A DNA stretch of 64,000 nucleotides. Source: Salifodinibacter halophilus. GTDB lineage: Bacteria; Pseudomonadota; Gammaproteobacteria; Nevskiales; Salinisphaeraceae. This document shows positions 26,653 through 35,833 of the stretch, one piece after another (position 1 is the stretch's first letter; every line of letters begins with the position of its first letter). Position numbers and translations under genes: made by a program. The stretch covers positions 1-64,000 of the forward strand of contig JABEEB010000001.1 of assembly GCA_012999515.1 (NCBI GenBank), read 5' to 3'. Below the pieces are notes generated by a model. It was not told the origin of the DNA. It did no database searches and was given only the letters and a program-made list of their open reading frames with translations.

Positions 26653-29633
26653 CCCGTCAGTCGTTTCGCCTGCCGGATGGCGGTCAGATCGAACGCAGCC
26701 AGCCGTTGCATTTCGCCTTCAATGGTCGGCAATACCAGGGTTATGCCGGCGATACGCTGGCATCCGCGCTACTCGCCAATGGCGTGCGTCTGGTGGGGCG
26801 CAGCTTCAAATACCACCGACCACGTGGCATCTTCACCAGTGGCTTGGAGGAACCGAATGCCCTGATCCAGTTGGGCCACGGCGCTTATGCCGAACCCAAC
26901 ATCCGGGCGACTGAAGTGCCATTGTTCGATGGGCTGGAAGCGTTCAGCCAGAACTGCTGGCCGTCCGTCGGATTGGATCTGTCGGCTGTGAATAACCTTT
27001 TGGGAAGGTTGTTGCCGGCCGGTTTCTATTACAAGACTTTCAAAGGCCCTCAGTGGCTTTGGCCTTACTACGAGCGTGTCATCCGGCGCGCCGCTGGCAT
27101 GGGCAGCGCACCCCGGCATCCGGACCCGGATCATTACCACACGCGCCATGCGCACTGCGATGTCCTGGTCGCCGGCGGTGGCCCGACTGGATTGATGGCC
27201 GCGTTGGTGGCGGGGCGAGCCGGTGCGCGGGTCATCATCGCCGACGATGGTATGCGCCCGGGAGGCGCACTGCTCGGCGATCGTCAGGTGATTGATGGCA
27301 AATCGGCTGGTTGCTGGATCGCCGATACGCTAGTGGAACTGGAAGAGCTGCCTGAAGTAACCGTTCTGGCGCGTACCAATGTGTTCGGTTACTACGACCA
27401 CAATGAACTATGGCTCGCCCAGCATGGGCGCAGTGGGCCGGGCGAAGGGGCGCGTCAGCGCCTATGGCAGGTATATGCCCGCCGGGTAGTGCTGGCCACG
27501 GGCGCCGTCGAGCGGCCGCTGGTGTTTGGTCACAACGATTTGCCGGGGGTGATGCTGGCCTCGGCCGCCCGAACTTACGCCAACCGCTACGCGGTGCAGG
27601 CCGGCAAGCGTGCTGTCATCTTCACCAATAATGATAGCGGCTACCAGGCCGCATTGGATCTGGCACGGGCTGGTATGCCGGTATCGGCGATCATCGATTC
27701 TCGAACGGAAGTGGCTGGACCGTTGATGACTGCCGCGCGTGACGCTGGACTCCGTTGTCTGAACGGGCAAGTGGTCGTCCGGGCCAAAGGCAAGCGCCAC
27801 TTAACCGGTGTGGAAGTGGCGCCGCTCGATACCGAGCAGCGAGCCGGACGTGTCAGTGAAACCATTGGCTGTGATCTGCTGGGCATTGCCGGCGGCTGGA
27901 CGCCGACGGTGCATCTCTTTTCCCAGTCGTGCGGTGCGCTTGAGTTCGATGCATACCATCAGGCCTTCGTGCCCGGCCAACCCGCACAGGCCACCTTGTG
28001 CGCGGGGGCGATCAATGCCCGTTATGATCTCGCAGCTTGCCTGCGCGAAGGTGGAGAGGCTGGCGCGGCGGCCGCGTGTGCAGCGAGTTTCGAGGCGCGA
28101 GAGCCAGCTCTGCCGGATGTCGGCACAGCCCCTTCGCCTGTGCCGCAGCCCTTATGGATCGTGAAAACCGCAAACGGCGCACCGGCTAAATCCTTTGTGG
28201 ATCTGCAAAACGATGTAACAGTCGCCGATGTAGAGCTAGCGGCGCGCGAGGGTTATCAGTCGGTAGAGCACCTCAAGCGTTACACCACGCTGGGCATGGG
28301 GACGGATCAGGGCAAGACGAGCAACATCAATGGTCTGACCATCATGGCTGAGTTGCGGGGGTTAGCAGTCCCTGAAGTAGGCACGACTACCTTCCGCCCG
28401 CCCTATACGCCGGTGACGCTGGGTGCCATCGCCGGCCAGGAAACCGGGCTGCGGTTTCGCCCGCTGCGGACCACGCCCATGGATGAGATTCATGAACAGG
28501 CCGGTGCCGTATTCGGCAATTCCGGGGCTTGGCGGCGACCACGCTATTACCCCCGGGGCGATGAAAGCGAACAGGAGACGATTAATCGCGAAGCTGCGGC
28601 GGTACGCGAGTCGGCCGGGGTCGTGGATGTATCCACGCTGGGACGCATCGAAGTGTGTGGCCCGGACGCAGCGGCTTTTCTAAACCGTGTTTATGTGAAT
28701 CGCATGGAACGTCTGCGCGTCGGCCGCTGTCGTTATGGCGTCATGTTGCGCGAAGACGGTTTCGTCCAGGACGACGGCACCGTGACCCGCATGGCCGAGG
28801 ATCGTTTCCACCTCACCACGACCACGGCCAACGCCGGTCAGACGCTAGCGCATCTCGAACGTTGCCGTCAGCAACACTGGCCCGACCATGAGGTGTATCT
28901 GACGTCTGTGACCGACCAGTGGGCGGCTGTGGCGCTGGCCGGGCCGCGGGCGCGGTCCGTTCTGGGGGCGCTCGCGCCCAATGTGGATGTTAGCAACGAG
29001 GCGTTTCCATTCGCCCATTGGCGGCCATTTGAAATAGCGGGCATGTCGGCACAGGTGTTCCGCGTGAGTTATTCCGGGGAATTGGCTTACGAAGTGCTGG
29101 TGCCGGCCGGCAATGGCACGTTGCTGTGGCGGGCGCTGATGGAAGCGGGCCAGCCCTATGACATCACGCCCTACGGTCTGGAAGCGATGGACGTGCTACG
29201 GATCGAAAAAGGGCATTGCACGATCGGCGCGGAAATTGATGGCCGGACCACACCGGATGATCTGGGGCTGGGACGCATGACGCCAACATCCGGCGATTTC
29301 ATCGGCCGCTACGGCCTGAACCGGCCGGCGCTCGCGGATACGCCAAATCGCCGCCATCTGGTCGGCCTTCGGCCAGACGGACCGATTTCGCGTGGCGCCC
29401 ACGTCGTCGAGGATCCGCATGCCGAGATACCGATGAACGCCGAGGGGCATGTCACCTCAACCTGCTACAGCCCAACGCTGAATACCCACATCGGACTGGC
29501 GCTCGTGGCTAACGGCCGCCAGTGCGGCGGCGAAACACTGTACGCCGTGTCACCACTGACCCACGAGCCGGTCAGAGTTCAGATCACTGATCCGGTCATG
29601 TTCGATCCCGAAGGAGAACGGCTGCATGCCTGA
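26649..29633 (+). CDS. soxA: sarcosine oxidase, alpha subunit
   Basis: Large NAD- and folate-binding subunit, 994 residues from ATG 26649; an earlier in-frame start at 26535 lies in soxD and is rejected. Domain order is normal. A [2Fe-2S]-like-fold N-domain (FNGRQYQGYAGDTLASALLA, GRSFKYHRPRGI) comes first. A pyridine nucleotide-disulfide type domain follows (DVLVAGGGPTGLMAALVAGR). A C-terminal GcvT/aminomethyltransferase domain starts near EIHEQAGAVFGNSGAWRRP and includes ALAGPRARSVL and the ITPYGLEAMDVLRIEKGH block. The folate domain collects the methyl group as 5,10-methylene-THF. Its end overlaps soxG by 8 bases. Confidence 0.95.
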   Translation: MTRQSFRLPDGGQIERSQPLHFAFNGRQYQGYAGDTLASALLANGVRLVGRSFKYHRPRGIFTSGLEEPNALIQLGHGAYAEPNIRATEVPLFDGLEAFSQNCWPSVGLDLSAVNNLLGRLLPAGFYYKTFKGPQWLWPYYERVIRRAAGMGSAPRHPDPDHYHTRHAHCDVLVAGGGPTGLMAALVAGRAGARVIIADDGMRPGGALLGDRQVIDGKSAGCWIADTLVELEELPEVTVLARTNVFGYYDHNELWLAQHGRSGPGEGARQRLWQVYARRVVLATGAVERPLVFGHNDLPGVMLASAARTYANRYAVQAGKRAVIFTNNDSGYQAALDLARAGMPVSAIIDSRTEVAGPLMTAARDAGLRCLNGQVVVRAKGKRHLTGVEVAPLDTEQRAGRVSETIGCDLLGIAGGWTPTVHLFSQSCGALEFDAYHQAFVPGQPAQATLCAGAINARYDLAACLREGGEAGAAAACAASFEAREPALPDVGTAPSPVPQPLWIVKTANGAPAKSFVDLQNDVTVADVELAAREGYQSVEHLKRYTTLGMGTDQGKTSNINGLTIMAELRGLAVPEVGTTTFRPPYTPVTLGAIAGQETGLRFRPLRTTPMDEIHEQAGAVFGNSGAWRRPRYYPRGDESEQETINREAAAVRESAGVVDVSTLGRIEVCGPDAAAFLNRVYVNRMERLRVGRCRYGVMLREDGFVQDDGTVTRMAEDRFHLTTTTANAGQTLAHLERCRQQHWPDHEVYLTSVTDQWAAVALAGPRARSVLGALAPNVDVSNEAFPFAHWRPFEIAGMSAQVFRVSYSGELAYEVLVPAGNGTLLWRALMEAGQPYDITPYGLEAMDVLRIEKGHCTIGAEIDGRTTPDDLGLGRMTPTSGDFIGRYGLNRPALADTPNRRHLVGLRPDGPISRGAHVVEDPHAEIPMNAEGHVTSTCYSPTLNTHIGLALVANGRQCGGETLYAVSPLTHEPVRVQITDPVMFDPEGERLHA

Positions 29634-30159
29634 TGCGAAAGACGCCGCCACCATACCGGCGGAGGCCTACGGCCCCGTTGTCAGTGAGCGTGACGGGTTG
29701 GGGCTTGTAACGCTGCGGGGTCAGCCGCGCGCCTCAGTGTTAGCGGCGAAAGTGGATGAATGGCTGGGCGCGTCCCTGCCGCTGGAACCCAATACCGCAG
29801 TACAGCTAGCGGAAGCGACTGTCATGTGGCTGAGCCCGGATGCCTGGCTGGTCGTACTGACGAGCGAGGCGCGTGGCGAGGCGTTGACCGCGGCCATCCG
29901 GGCAGCTGGCGGTCATGCGCTGGCGTCCAGTCATGGCCGGGCCATTCTGCGCCTGCAAGATAGCGGCGCGCGTGACATCTTGGCCGCAGGCTGCGCGATC
30001 GATCTGCATCCATCGGCTTTTGCGGTGGATACCTGTGTGCAAACGCTGCTCGCACGCATGCCGGTTCTATTGCACCGCGTCGCCGACCAGACTTTTGATC
30101 TGTACGTGCCACGCAGCTATGCCCGAAGTATGCGGCGCTGGCTGGCGGAAAGTGCGTGA
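29626..30159 (+). CDS. soxG: sarcosine oxidase, gamma subunit
   Basis: 177-residue fourth subunit of the heterotetramer, overlapping soxA by 8 bases. Family features: the N-terminal GLGLVTLRGQPRASVLAAKV, the central WLSPDAWLVV segment and the C-terminal VPRSYARSMRRWL. It has a truncated GcvT-like fold and a structural rather than catalytic role. It is the last gene of the five-gene operon that begins at 23727. No purU, glyA or folD follows, unlike several known sox clusters. Confidence 0.92.
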   Translation: MPDAKDAATIPAEAYGPVVSERDGLGLVTLRGQPRASVLAAKVDEWLGASLPLEPNTAVQLAEATVMWLSPDAWLVVLTSEARGEALTAAIRAAGGHALASSHGRAILRLQDSGARDILAAGCAIDLHPSAFAVDTCVQTLLARMPVLLHRVADQTFDLYVPRSYARSMRRWLAESA

Positions 30160-30184
30160 GCCTGGGCGTGTGGTATTTATATAT

Positions 30185-30203
30185 AAAAATGGCTATTTGC
30201 CAT
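30185..30203 (-). terminator. weak terminator of GcvA-like LysR gene
   Basis: A 5-bp stem (ATGGC / GCCAT) with a 5-base loop; read on the minus strand it ends in T5. It lies between soxG and the convergent LysR gene. The rest of 30160-30336 holds nothing I can identify. Confidence 0.45.
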
Positions 30204-30336
30204 AAAGTTCTGAAACATAGCGGTTTCAGCCAACCTAGTAGTTAAGCCAGTATCGGCTAGAAGCAGACAGTCGGATGTTGCCTCACTGCGAATAGGCACA
30301 TAAATGCCTAGCTACGGCGGGACTGGCTTTACTGGT

Positions 30337-31266
30337 TTATGTCTGTTGGTGCTCCAGAGAAGGAGCGGGCCGGGTTTGCAGCCACTGACATAGTCGGTCT
30401 ATTGGGCCGTCCGTGGTGATGGGCCAGCTCGAAGTGAGCCAGAATGCGCCGCGGCTGGCAGTGTGGTCGGGCAATAGCGGCACCAGGGCGCCCGAGGTGA
30501 GAAAGCCCTCTAACAAGTGTTGCCACCCTAATGCGATGCCCTGACCGGCCACGGCGGCCTGTAATAGCGCCAGGTAGTTGTTGATGCGAACGACCCGGCC
30601 TGTGTTCTTGGTTTTATTGCCGCCCAGAGCCCGCAGCCATTCAGACCATCCCATCCAATCCAGATGCGCATCGTCGAGTTGTAGCAGCGTCTCCGATAGC
30701 AGGGCAGACAGATTATCGGGCACTGAGCGCCCTGCGAAATAACTTGGGCTGCATACCGGAAAGACTTGTTCGTCAAACAAATAGATCGCGTTGGCGCTTT
30801 CGGGCGGACGGCGGGAATATTCGATTACGACGTCAGCATTGACGACCTGTCGCTCGGGATCGGTATCTGAAGCCAGAACCCGGATGTCGAGATTCGGGTC
30901 GTGGTCGCGAAAACCGGTCAGGCGGGGAATCAGCCAAAGTGAGGCGATAGCACTGGTTACGCCGACAGTAATCGTGGAGCGGCCGACGTCATCCAGCAGT
31001 TCGGCAGTGGTGTCGGCCAGTTTATGCAGGACTTCGGTGACAGTATCCGCGAGCTGTTGGCCCGCGGCCGTCAAACGGACGCCACGGTCAAGACGGACCA
31101 ATAAACGCACACCGAGCCGATTTTCGAGATAACGCACCTGACGACTGACGGCGCCCTGGGTCACATTCAGTTCTCGTGCTGCATGCGTAAAACTGCCCAG
31201 ACGGCTGGTGGCTTCGAAAGCCCGCAACGTCTGCAAAGGCGGTAGTGGAGAAGGGATATTAGACAT
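30337..31266 (-). CDS. LysR regulator, GcvA-like
   Basis: A 309-residue LysR protein with the GcvA-type N-terminus: PLPPLQTLRAFEATSRLGSF followed by THAARELNVTQGAVSRQVRY, then LENRLGVRLLVR. The effector domain is complete (TVGVTSAIASLWLIPRLTGF, GIALGWQHLLEG). It is divergent from the Rieske oxygenase gene, 97 bases apart, so it is the likely regulator of the oxygenase/aldehyde dehydrogenase pair. GcvA relatives often respond to amino-acid-like or betaine-like ligands. Confidence 0.88.
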   Translation of the reverse strand: MSNIPSPLPPLQTLRAFEATSRLGSFTHAARELNVTQGAVSRQVRYLENRLGVRLLVRLDRGVRLTAAGQQLADTVTEVLHKLADTTAELLDDVGRSTITVGVTSAIASLWLIPRLTGFRDHDPNLDIRVLASDTDPERQVVNADVVIEYSRRPPESANAIYLFDEQVFPVCSPSYFAGRSVPDNLSALLSETLLQLDDAHLDWMGWSEWLRALGGNKTKNTGRVVRINNYLALLQAAVAGQGIALGWQHLLEGFLTSGALVPLLPDHTASRGAFWLTSSWPITTDGPIDRLCQWLQTRPAPSLEHQQT

Positions 31267-31363
31267 GCAATAAACTCATATCTGCTCTGCTTGATTATCA
31301 CTTGTCCGCCACATACGGGCAACGCAATATCGATGTCCAGTCCAATCGTGTCGAGGGATTATC

Positions 31364-32626
31364 ATGTCGGACCGCTTCATGAACTCGGTCGCCGGGCAAA
31401 ACTTGGCTTCCGAGCTGGCAGCGGTGTTGGCGCCTGCGCCTAAGGCACAGGGCTTGCCAAGCGTGCTTTATACGGCTCCGGGGGTTTTGGAATTCGAGCG
31501 AGATCAACTTTTCGCTGAGACTTGGGCGGCCGTGGGTTTTGCCAGTGATGTATCCAATGGTGGCGATGTGCAGCCGCTATGGTGGCTGGGCCAGCCTTTG
31601 ATCATGCTTCGCGATCAGGACGGCCAAATTCGAGTATTTCACAACGTTTGCAGTCATCGAGGACGCCAGGTTGTGGATGCGCCCTGTCATGTGCAAAACG
31701 GTCTGCGTTGCCCGTACCATTTTTGGCTTTACGGCTTGGACGGCCAACTCAAGGGCACGCCTCACTTCGGCGGCGCCAATCAACATCAGTGTGATGGTTT
31801 TGACCGGGGGCATCACGGCCTAAAATCGGTTGATGCGCGGGTCTGGTGCGATCTGGTGTTCATCAACATGTCGGGTAAGGGCCCGTCTTTCGAAGCGTTT
31901 ATCGCTCCCTTGGAAAAGCGTTGGCAAAGCTTTTGGGGCGAAGCGGGAACAGAATCGCTAGTTCCCGGTGATCACGACAGTCAACATACGCTGGATGTCG
32001 CTTCCAACTGGAAGCTTGCAGTTGAAAATTATTGCGAGTCCTATCACTTGCCCATGGTCCATCCGGACTTGAACAGTTACTCACCGCTTGAAGACCATTA
32101 TATTGTGCTGGACGAGGACGGTGAGTCATTTTCCGGCCAGGGAACGATGACTTATAGCTTTGCTGAGACCGCAGGCATCGAATTATCCCGTTTCCCGGAA
32201 TGGCCGCAAGACAAACAGCGCCAGGCCGAATATGTGTCGCTTTATCCGAATGTTCTGCTGGGGCTACAGGTCGATCATTTTTTCGTTGTGCTGCTCGAAC
32301 CTATCGATGAGCAGCATACCCGCGAACATGTGCGCATCTATTATGTCGCCGATGCGGCGACTTCGCCTGCTTATAGTGAAGCTCGCGAGGCCCAATCGCG
32401 AGCGTGGAATACAGTCTTTACCGAGGACATTTCCATGGTGGAGGGCTTACAGCGGGGGCGCGCGTCTCCGGCCTGTGTCGGCGGTGTTTTTTCACCAGTA
32501 CAGGATGTCGCCACACACCATTTCCATTGCTGGGTGGCGCGTAAACTGCGCTGGTCTCTGACCCGGGAAGAACCGGTTGATAAGAGCTCATCAAGCGACG
32601 TGGCGGACTTCGCCAGTTTGACATGA
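31364..32626 (+). CDS. Rieske oxygenase alpha subunit (quaternary-amine type)
   Basis: A 420-residue non-haem iron oxygenase subunit. The Rieske [2Fe-2S] site reads CSH, 17 residues, then CPYH (NVCSHRGRQ, LRCPYHFWLYGLDG). The mononuclear iron site is ENYCESYHLPMVHP, with two His. The bridging acidic residue before them is Glu, as in the carnitine (CntA), glycine betaine (GbcA) and stachydrine (Stc2) oxygenases, rather than the Asp of naphthalene-type enzymes. The end DISMVEGLQRGRAS fits the family. No reductase gene is adjacent. It is coupled to the aldehyde dehydrogenase by an ATGA overlap, suggesting its product is an aldehyde or semialdehyde. The exact substrate is not known. Confidence 0.88.
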   Translation: MSDRFMNSVAGQNLASELAAVLAPAPKAQGLPSVLYTAPGVLEFERDQLFAETWAAVGFASDVSNGGDVQPLWWLGQPLIMLRDQDGQIRVFHNVCSHRGRQVVDAPCHVQNGLRCPYHFWLYGLDGQLKGTPHFGGANQHQCDGFDRGHHGLKSVDARVWCDLVFINMSGKGPSFEAFIAPLEKRWQSFWGEAGTESLVPGDHDSQHTLDVASNWKLAVENYCESYHLPMVHPDLNSYSPLEDHYIVLDEDGESFSGQGTMTYSFAETAGIELSRFPEWPQDKQRQAEYVSLYPNVLLGLQVDHFFVVLLEPIDEQHTREHVRIYYVADAATSPAYSEAREAQSRAWNTVFTEDISMVEGLQRGRASPACVGGVFSPVQDVATHHFHCWVARKLRWSLTREEPVDKSSSSDVADFASLT

Positions 32627-34095
32627 TGACGACCACACCATCGGAACAGACTATGTTCGGGATTCCCTGTGGCAGTTCCTTCATACAGGGCGATTACAAG
32701 TGGCCGGTTCATGGCGAAGATTTCGCGACCACGAATCCGGCAACCGGTCACGTCATCACGCATGTAGCCCGCGGATGCCGGGCGGATGTGGATGCCGCGG
32801 TCGATGCGGCCCGGTCGGCTCAACCGGCGTGGGCGGCCATGTCGCCTTCGGAGCGCGCGGCCTGTCTGCAGCAGCTGGCATCGGTCATCGGGGACAACGT
32901 CGAACTTTTGGCCGATATTGAGGTTCGCGATGCAGGTAAGCCCCGGCAACTGGCAAAACATGATGTTGCCGGCTGCATTGAATATTTTCGATATTATGCG
33001 GGCGCTATAGATAAATTCCTGGGCAGCACCATCCCGCTGGGCCCGGGTTATCTGGATTACACCCAGCACGAGCCTCTGGGCGTAAGCGCTCACATCGTGC
33101 CGTGGAATGCACCGATCAATATGCTGTGTCGTAGTTTGGCGCCAGCGCTGGCTATGGGTAACAGTGCTGTGGTCAAGCCGGCGGAACAAACGCCGCTGAG
33201 TTCACTTAAGTTGGCCGAGTTATTCTCGGATTATCTGCCCCAAGGGCTGTTCAACGTCGTCACGGGTTTGGGTGAGGAAGCCGGAGAGGCCCTTGCCAAG
33301 CATCCGGATGCTGACTCGGTTACCTTCACGGGATCGGTGGCGACGGGACGCAAAGTGCTGCATGCAGCCGCGGATCACATTAAACCCGTAGTGTTGGAGC
33401 TGGGCGGCAAAGCGCCGCAGATCGTCTTGCCCGATGCCGATCTGGACGACGCTGCTGCTGAAATTGCCAAGGGCGCTTTTACCAATAGTGGCCAGTATTG
33501 TGATGCCGGCGCCCGGCTCCTGGTGCATGACTCGATTGCCGAGCCGCTGATTGATCGTATTGTGGCCATTGCGGCAAAACTTACGATCGGTCCGGGGGCG
33601 GAAGATCCCGACCTTGGGCCGCTGGTTTCACGACAGCATTTCGAGCACGTTTGCGGCTATCTATCTCTGGCGCAAGAGCAGGGCGCACAAACGCGCCTGG
33701 GTGGTGCCGCGCTGCAACAGGCCGGTTACTTTGTGCCACCAACCGTATTTACCCAAGTCACCCCGGAGATGCGGGTGTTTCGCGAGGAAATCTTCGGGCC
33801 GGTGCTCACCGCGACACGGTTCGGCAGTAATGCCGAGGCGCTGACGTTAGCCAACGACTGTGATTATGGCTTGGCTGCCGGTATTTATACACGTGATATC
33901 AATAGCGCCTTGTGGCTTACGGAGGGGCTCGAGGCCGGTTATGTCATGATTAACGAATATTTTGCCGGCGGCGTTAATACACCTTTTGGCGGCTCTAAAA
34001 ATAGCGGCTACAGCCGTGAGCGCGGCATGGTCGCGCTCGAAAACTATACGCGCCTTAAGAATGTGGTAGTGAGCAGGCGCTCTCCGACAACCTGA
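32623..34095 (+). CDS. NAD(P)-dependent aldehyde dehydrogenase
   Basis: 490-residue ALDH-superfamily enzyme, intact. Cofactor and catalytic landmarks are visible: VPWNAPINM (oxyanion Asn), VVKPAEQTPLSS, FTGSVATGRKV, catalytic base Glu in LELGGKAP, nucleophile Cys in NSGQYCDAGARL, EEIFGPV, and the C-terminal PFGGSKNSGYSRERG. It is closest in style to betaine-aldehyde and semialdehyde dehydrogenases. The start overlaps the oxygenase stop by 4 bases; a second ATG is the next codon. It probably oxidises the carbonyl product of the Rieske enzyme. Confidence 0.92.
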   Translation: MMTTTPSEQTMFGIPCGSSFIQGDYKWPVHGEDFATTNPATGHVITHVARGCRADVDAAVDAARSAQPAWAAMSPSERAACLQQLASVIGDNVELLADIEVRDAGKPRQLAKHDVAGCIEYFRYYAGAIDKFLGSTIPLGPGYLDYTQHEPLGVSAHIVPWNAPINMLCRSLAPALAMGNSAVVKPAEQTPLSSLKLAELFSDYLPQGLFNVVTGLGEEAGEALAKHPDADSVTFTGSVATGRKVLHAAADHIKPVVLELGGKAPQIVLPDADLDDAAAEIAKGAFTNSGQYCDAGARLLVHDSIAEPLIDRIVAIAAKLTIGPGAEDPDLGPLVSRQHFEHVCGYLSLAQEQGAQTRLGGAALQQAGYFVPPTVFTQVTPEMRVFREEIFGPVLTATRFGSNAEALTLANDCDYGLAAGIYTRDINSALWLTEGLEAGYVMINEYFAGGVNTPFGGSKNSGYSRERGMVALENYTRLKNVVVSRRSPTT

Positions 34096-34249
34096 AGTTA
34101 TAGTGTTTAGAACAAGGGATTTTAGTTGCTGTGACGATCAGTACAAGATGCTCTAATCCGAGCCACGGCATGACGTTTTCCCGGCGATTGTGGCCCACAT
34201 AGACGAACGTGACACAAGACTGAAAAGCATCTAACAGGGAGAACTGGCG

Positions 34250-35206
34250 ATGAGATATGTGAAAACGATCATGCGGTGGTTTGGTGTTGTTTCTTTAACA
34301 TTGGGCGTGGTTTCGCTCGTACCCGGGCTGGCCAATGCCGCGGATAACCCGGCCGGCTTTGAAACTTCGGCCGTGAAAAATAATGACTGTTCCGCCAAGG
34401 ACCCAATCAAGGTTGGTTATTCGTCCTGGTCCGAGGACGTGCTCGAGGCCAAGTTGCTCAAAAGGCTGCTTGAAAAACGCTATGGTTGCGAGGTGCAGAC
34501 CCAACGACTCTCTGTCGGCGTCAAGTTCCAGGCTTTAGCCAAGCGTGATATTGACGTGATGTTTGAGGCTTGGTTCCCCAAAACCCATAAGTCTTACTGG
34601 GAAAAATTCAGTACAAAGATGTGGAACGTCGGGCCTCTGTATATGGGGGCGCAGCTCGGCTGGGCGGTGCCGGACTATGTTCCCAAGGACGAGGTCAGCT
34701 CCATCAAGGATCTGAAGAAGGATTCCGTGCGTAAGAAGATGGGCGGCAAGGTGCAGGGTATCGACCCCGGATCTGGTCTGATGCAGCACTCGCAAGACGC
34801 CATGACGGACTATGGCCTCAATGACTACAATCTGATTAAGGCCAGCGGTACGGCCATGACGGCAGCGTTGCAGCGTGCCATCGATAACAAGGAATGGACC
34901 GTGGTCACGCTATGGACGCCACACTGGGCGTTTGGCCGCTTCGATCTGCGCTTTCTGGATGATCCGAAAGGCTCGCTGGGCGCTGTCGAGCACAGCGACA
35001 AGTTGGTGCGCGCCGGGTTCTATCAGGATTACCCGACGGTCGCGGCCATGCTATCGCGCATGACTATTTCGCTGAGTACTTTGCAGGGCTTTATGTACGA
35101 CGCCGACCAAACCTCGAATAAAAAAGCCATCGATAAATTCATCAAGGAGCACGCGAACGATGTGCACTACTGGATGACAGGCAAGCATAGCTCTGACGCG
35201 ACGTAG
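34250..35206 (+). CDS. glycine betaine/choline-type ABC substrate-binding protein
   Basis: Periplasmic OpuAC/ProX-like binding protein, 318 residues, with a signal peptide (MRWFGVVSLTLGVVSLVPGL, cleavage near ANAAD). Aromatic residues that form the betaine cage can be recognised in YSSWSEDVLEA, FEAWFPKTH and LWTPHWAFGRFDLRFLDDPK. A good ribosome site (AGGGAGA, 34236-34242) precedes ATG 34250. No permease or ATPase gene accompanies it, so it must use a transporter encoded elsewhere. Its place after the oxygenase/ALDH pair suggests the ligand is that pathway's substrate. Confidence 0.88.
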   Translation: MRYVKTIMRWFGVVSLTLGVVSLVPGLANAADNPAGFETSAVKNNDCSAKDPIKVGYSSWSEDVLEAKLLKRLLEKRYGCEVQTQRLSVGVKFQALAKRDIDVMFEAWFPKTHKSYWEKFSTKMWNVGPLYMGAQLGWAVPDYVPKDEVSSIKDLKKDSVRKKMGGKVQGIDPGSGLMQHSQDAMTDYGLNDYNLIKASGTAMTAALQRAIDNKEWTVVTLWTPHWAFGRFDLRFLDDPKGSLGAVEHSDKLVRAGFYQDYPTVAAMLSRMTISLSTLQGFMYDADQTSNKKAIDKFIKEHANDVHYWMTGKHSSDAT

Positions 35207-35212
35207 TTTGCC

Positions 35213-35286
35213 GCGTGTTCATCCGGGCCGAAACCCAAACTGTGGAGGTAAAAAGCCTTCTCAGCCGCAGGCCTGGATGAACACGC
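35213..35286 (+). repeat. long inverted repeat after the binding-protein gene
   Basis: Two 17-base arms (starting GCGTGTTCATCC at 35213-35229 and GGCCTGGATGAACACGC at 35270-35286) pair with a single mismatch, which is a G-U pair in RNA. They enclose 40 bases. The left arm starts 6 bases after the stop codon. It may be a large terminator, an mRNA-stabilising structure or part of a 3'-end-derived small RNA. No long T run follows directly. Confidence 0.6.
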
Positions 35287-35484
35287 ACAAGTTGTGTGTC
35301 GACCGGATCGCAGCCGACTCGGTCCGATGTTAAGGAGAGGTCGCGAGATAGGTGACGGCGGTGTTCGCACCATACGATCGCCGAATGTGCCATCGATAAC
35401 ACGAACGTTTGCAACGGGGATGCTTGCTCGTTACTCGAAATGGCGCTAAGTTCTTTTTTCCTACCTAAAAAGGACGCTGAAAAA

Positions 35485-35769
35485 ATGAAAAAAATAACCC
35501 TGGCGGTAGCTGTGGTGGGCGCATTACTGTTTGCGGGCGCCTCGAGTGCAGAGGTCAACGTCAACACAGCCCAGCAGGATCAACTCACCGAGTTGAAGGG
35601 AATCGGGCCGGCCACCGCGCAAAAGATCATCAAGGATCGTAAAGCCAATGGTGACTATGAGCGTCTGGACGACCTGACACGTGTCAACGGCATCGGTAGC
35701 AAAACGGTCGACGACATCCGTGATGACGCCACAGTCGACGATGACGATAATGAGTCGGATGCCGACTAA
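35485..35769 (+). CDS. ComEA-like helix-hairpin-helix protein
   Basis: From ATG 35485 (MKKITLAVAVVGALLFAGAS) this is 94 residues: a signal peptide cleaved near SSA, then a tandem helix-hairpin-helix DNA-binding unit (NVNTAQQDQLTELKGIGPAT, RLDDLTRVNGIGSKTVDDI) and an acidic tail of Asp/Glu. Proteins of this build bind incoming DNA in the periplasm during natural transformation. An in-frame ATG 45 bases upstream is less likely because it would precede the signal peptide. It is a single gene ended by the terminator at 35804. Confidence 0.88.
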   Translation: MKKITLAVAVVGALLFAGASSAEVNVNTAQQDQLTELKGIGPATAQKIIKDRKANGDYERLDDLTRVNGIGSKTVDDIRDDATVDDDDNESDAD

Positions 35770-35803
35770 GCCCGACTAGGCGATCCACAATCAACGAATG
35801 ATG

Positions 35804-35827
35804 AAAAGCCCGCTCATGCGGGCTTTT
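35804..35827. terminator. bidirectional terminator (comEA / pepD)
   Basis: Perfect 10-bp stem AAAAGCCCGC / GCGGGCTTTT with a TCAT loop; T-rich on either strand. It separates the convergent comEA-like and pepD genes. Confidence 0.9.
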
Positions 35828-35833
35828 CTCTGA

